DNA of 28,558 bases from a virus. Made by a program: the position numbers and the translations under genes. The notes below the pieces were generated by a model that was not told the origin of the DNA, searched no databases, and saw nothing but the letters and a program-made list of their open reading frames with translations. Shown in pieces: positions 28,464 through 28,558 of this stretch; within the stretch, counting starts at the first letter, position 1, and each line of letters starts with the position of its first letter. The stretch lies in the IMG/VR virus record IMGVR_UViG_3300010391_000054, positions 1 to 28,558 of that record, one strand, 5' to 3'.

Positions 28464-28544
28464 GGTTGACAACCGGACGTACTCATAGACGAGTAGGTGG
28501 GAAAAATTTTTCACCGTCCATGAAGATTCACGCGAATTCTCGTG
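28464..28544. promoter_or_regulatory. Cluster of three palindromes in the right control region
   Basis: Three symmetrical sites occur within 81 bases: GGTTGACAACC (28464-28474, 5-bp arms), GAAAAATTTTTC (28501-28512, perfect) and CACGCGAATTCTCGTG (28529-28544, 7 of 8 pairs). They lie upstream of the leftward promoter and may bind a dimeric repressor or mark a replication-control site. No direct evidence identifies the binder. Confidence 0.45.
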
Positions 28545-28558
28545 GCGTAGTGGTTGTA
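28520..28558 (+). CDS. Possible divergent gene, only its first 13 codons in the window
   Basis: ATG at 28520 opens a plus-strand frame that reads MKIHANSRGVVVV and continues past the edge. No Shine-Dalgarno sits at the right distance (AGGTGG is about 20 bases upstream), and no clear promoter faces right. A divergent regulator would fit the palindrome cluster, but the fragment is too short to judge. Confidence 0.2.
   Translation, partial: MKIHANSRGVVVV

Noticed and set aside
28466-28494. Rightward promoter starting with TTGACA at 28466
   Set aside because: No acceptable -10 occurs at 15-19 bases; the TTGACA is part of a palindrome instead.
1-28558. CRISPR array, tRNA, rRNA, integrase, insertion sequence or attachment site
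   Set aside because: None was seen on reading both strands; short repeats present lack regular spacers. A covariance-model search could still find a tRNA I missed.

Overview
The window is a continuous piece of a tailed-phage (Caudoviricetes) genome, or a prophage core, of high GC (roughly 60 percent by eye). Essentially every credible gene lies on the minus strand, so the genome reads from right to left. No bacterial housekeeping gene, integrase, tRNA or rRNA gene was recognised. The host is not shown directly. Sec-type signal peptides on the adhesin or fibre proteins, and several protein families I have seen in phages of soil bacteria such as Acidobacteriota, make a soil Gram-negative host a weak guess.

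Layout in transcription order. (1) 28.56-27.9 kb: a control region with a strong sigma70-type promoter, an AT-rich UP-like tract and several palindromes, followed by tiny overlapping genes (zinc ribbon, 67 aa, basic 42 aa). (2) 27.9-24.8 kb: nucleotide and protein-modification genes: a dCTP-deaminase-family protein, thymidylate synthase ThyX, small unknowns, a peptide deformylase and a 54-aa protein. (3) 24.8-21.4 kb: a HerA/FtsK-like ATPase interrupted by an intein, a 55-aa protein and a membrane-anchored coiled-coil protein. (4) 21.4-18.0 kb: small and large terminase and a free-standing HNH/AP2-type endonuclease. (5) 18.0-10.2 kb: a second good promoter, then a zinc-ribbon protein, the portal (with a second intein), small basic or glycine-rich proteins, a scaffold-like protein, the major capsid protein, a decoration-like protein and another virion protein, closed by a clear rho-independent terminator. 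(6) 10.1-1 bp: an HNH endonuclease, a head-tail connector candidate, small proteins and three large adhesin/fibre genes, the last running off the left edge.

Together these give a DNA-packaging and head module, a short-tail or fibre module (no tape-measure gene is visible, which suggests podovirus-like morphology but does not prove it), and a small metabolic module in which Dcd and ThyX could route dCTP to dUMP to dTMP. Gene packing is extreme, with many ATGA, GTGA and TAATG overlaps. Six small genes of about 40 to 60 codons, plus an 18-codon ORF, were read directly from the sequence.

The most unusual signals are: about 30 copies of the palindrome GATATC in 28.6 kb, where composition predicts about 4, spread over all reading frames and over non-coding DNA; two LAGLIDADG inteins plus two free-standing homing-type endonucleases, both inteins ending in Gly-Asn; three consecutive fibre-like genes with apparent signal peptides; and octamer arrays that flank a 46-codon ORF.
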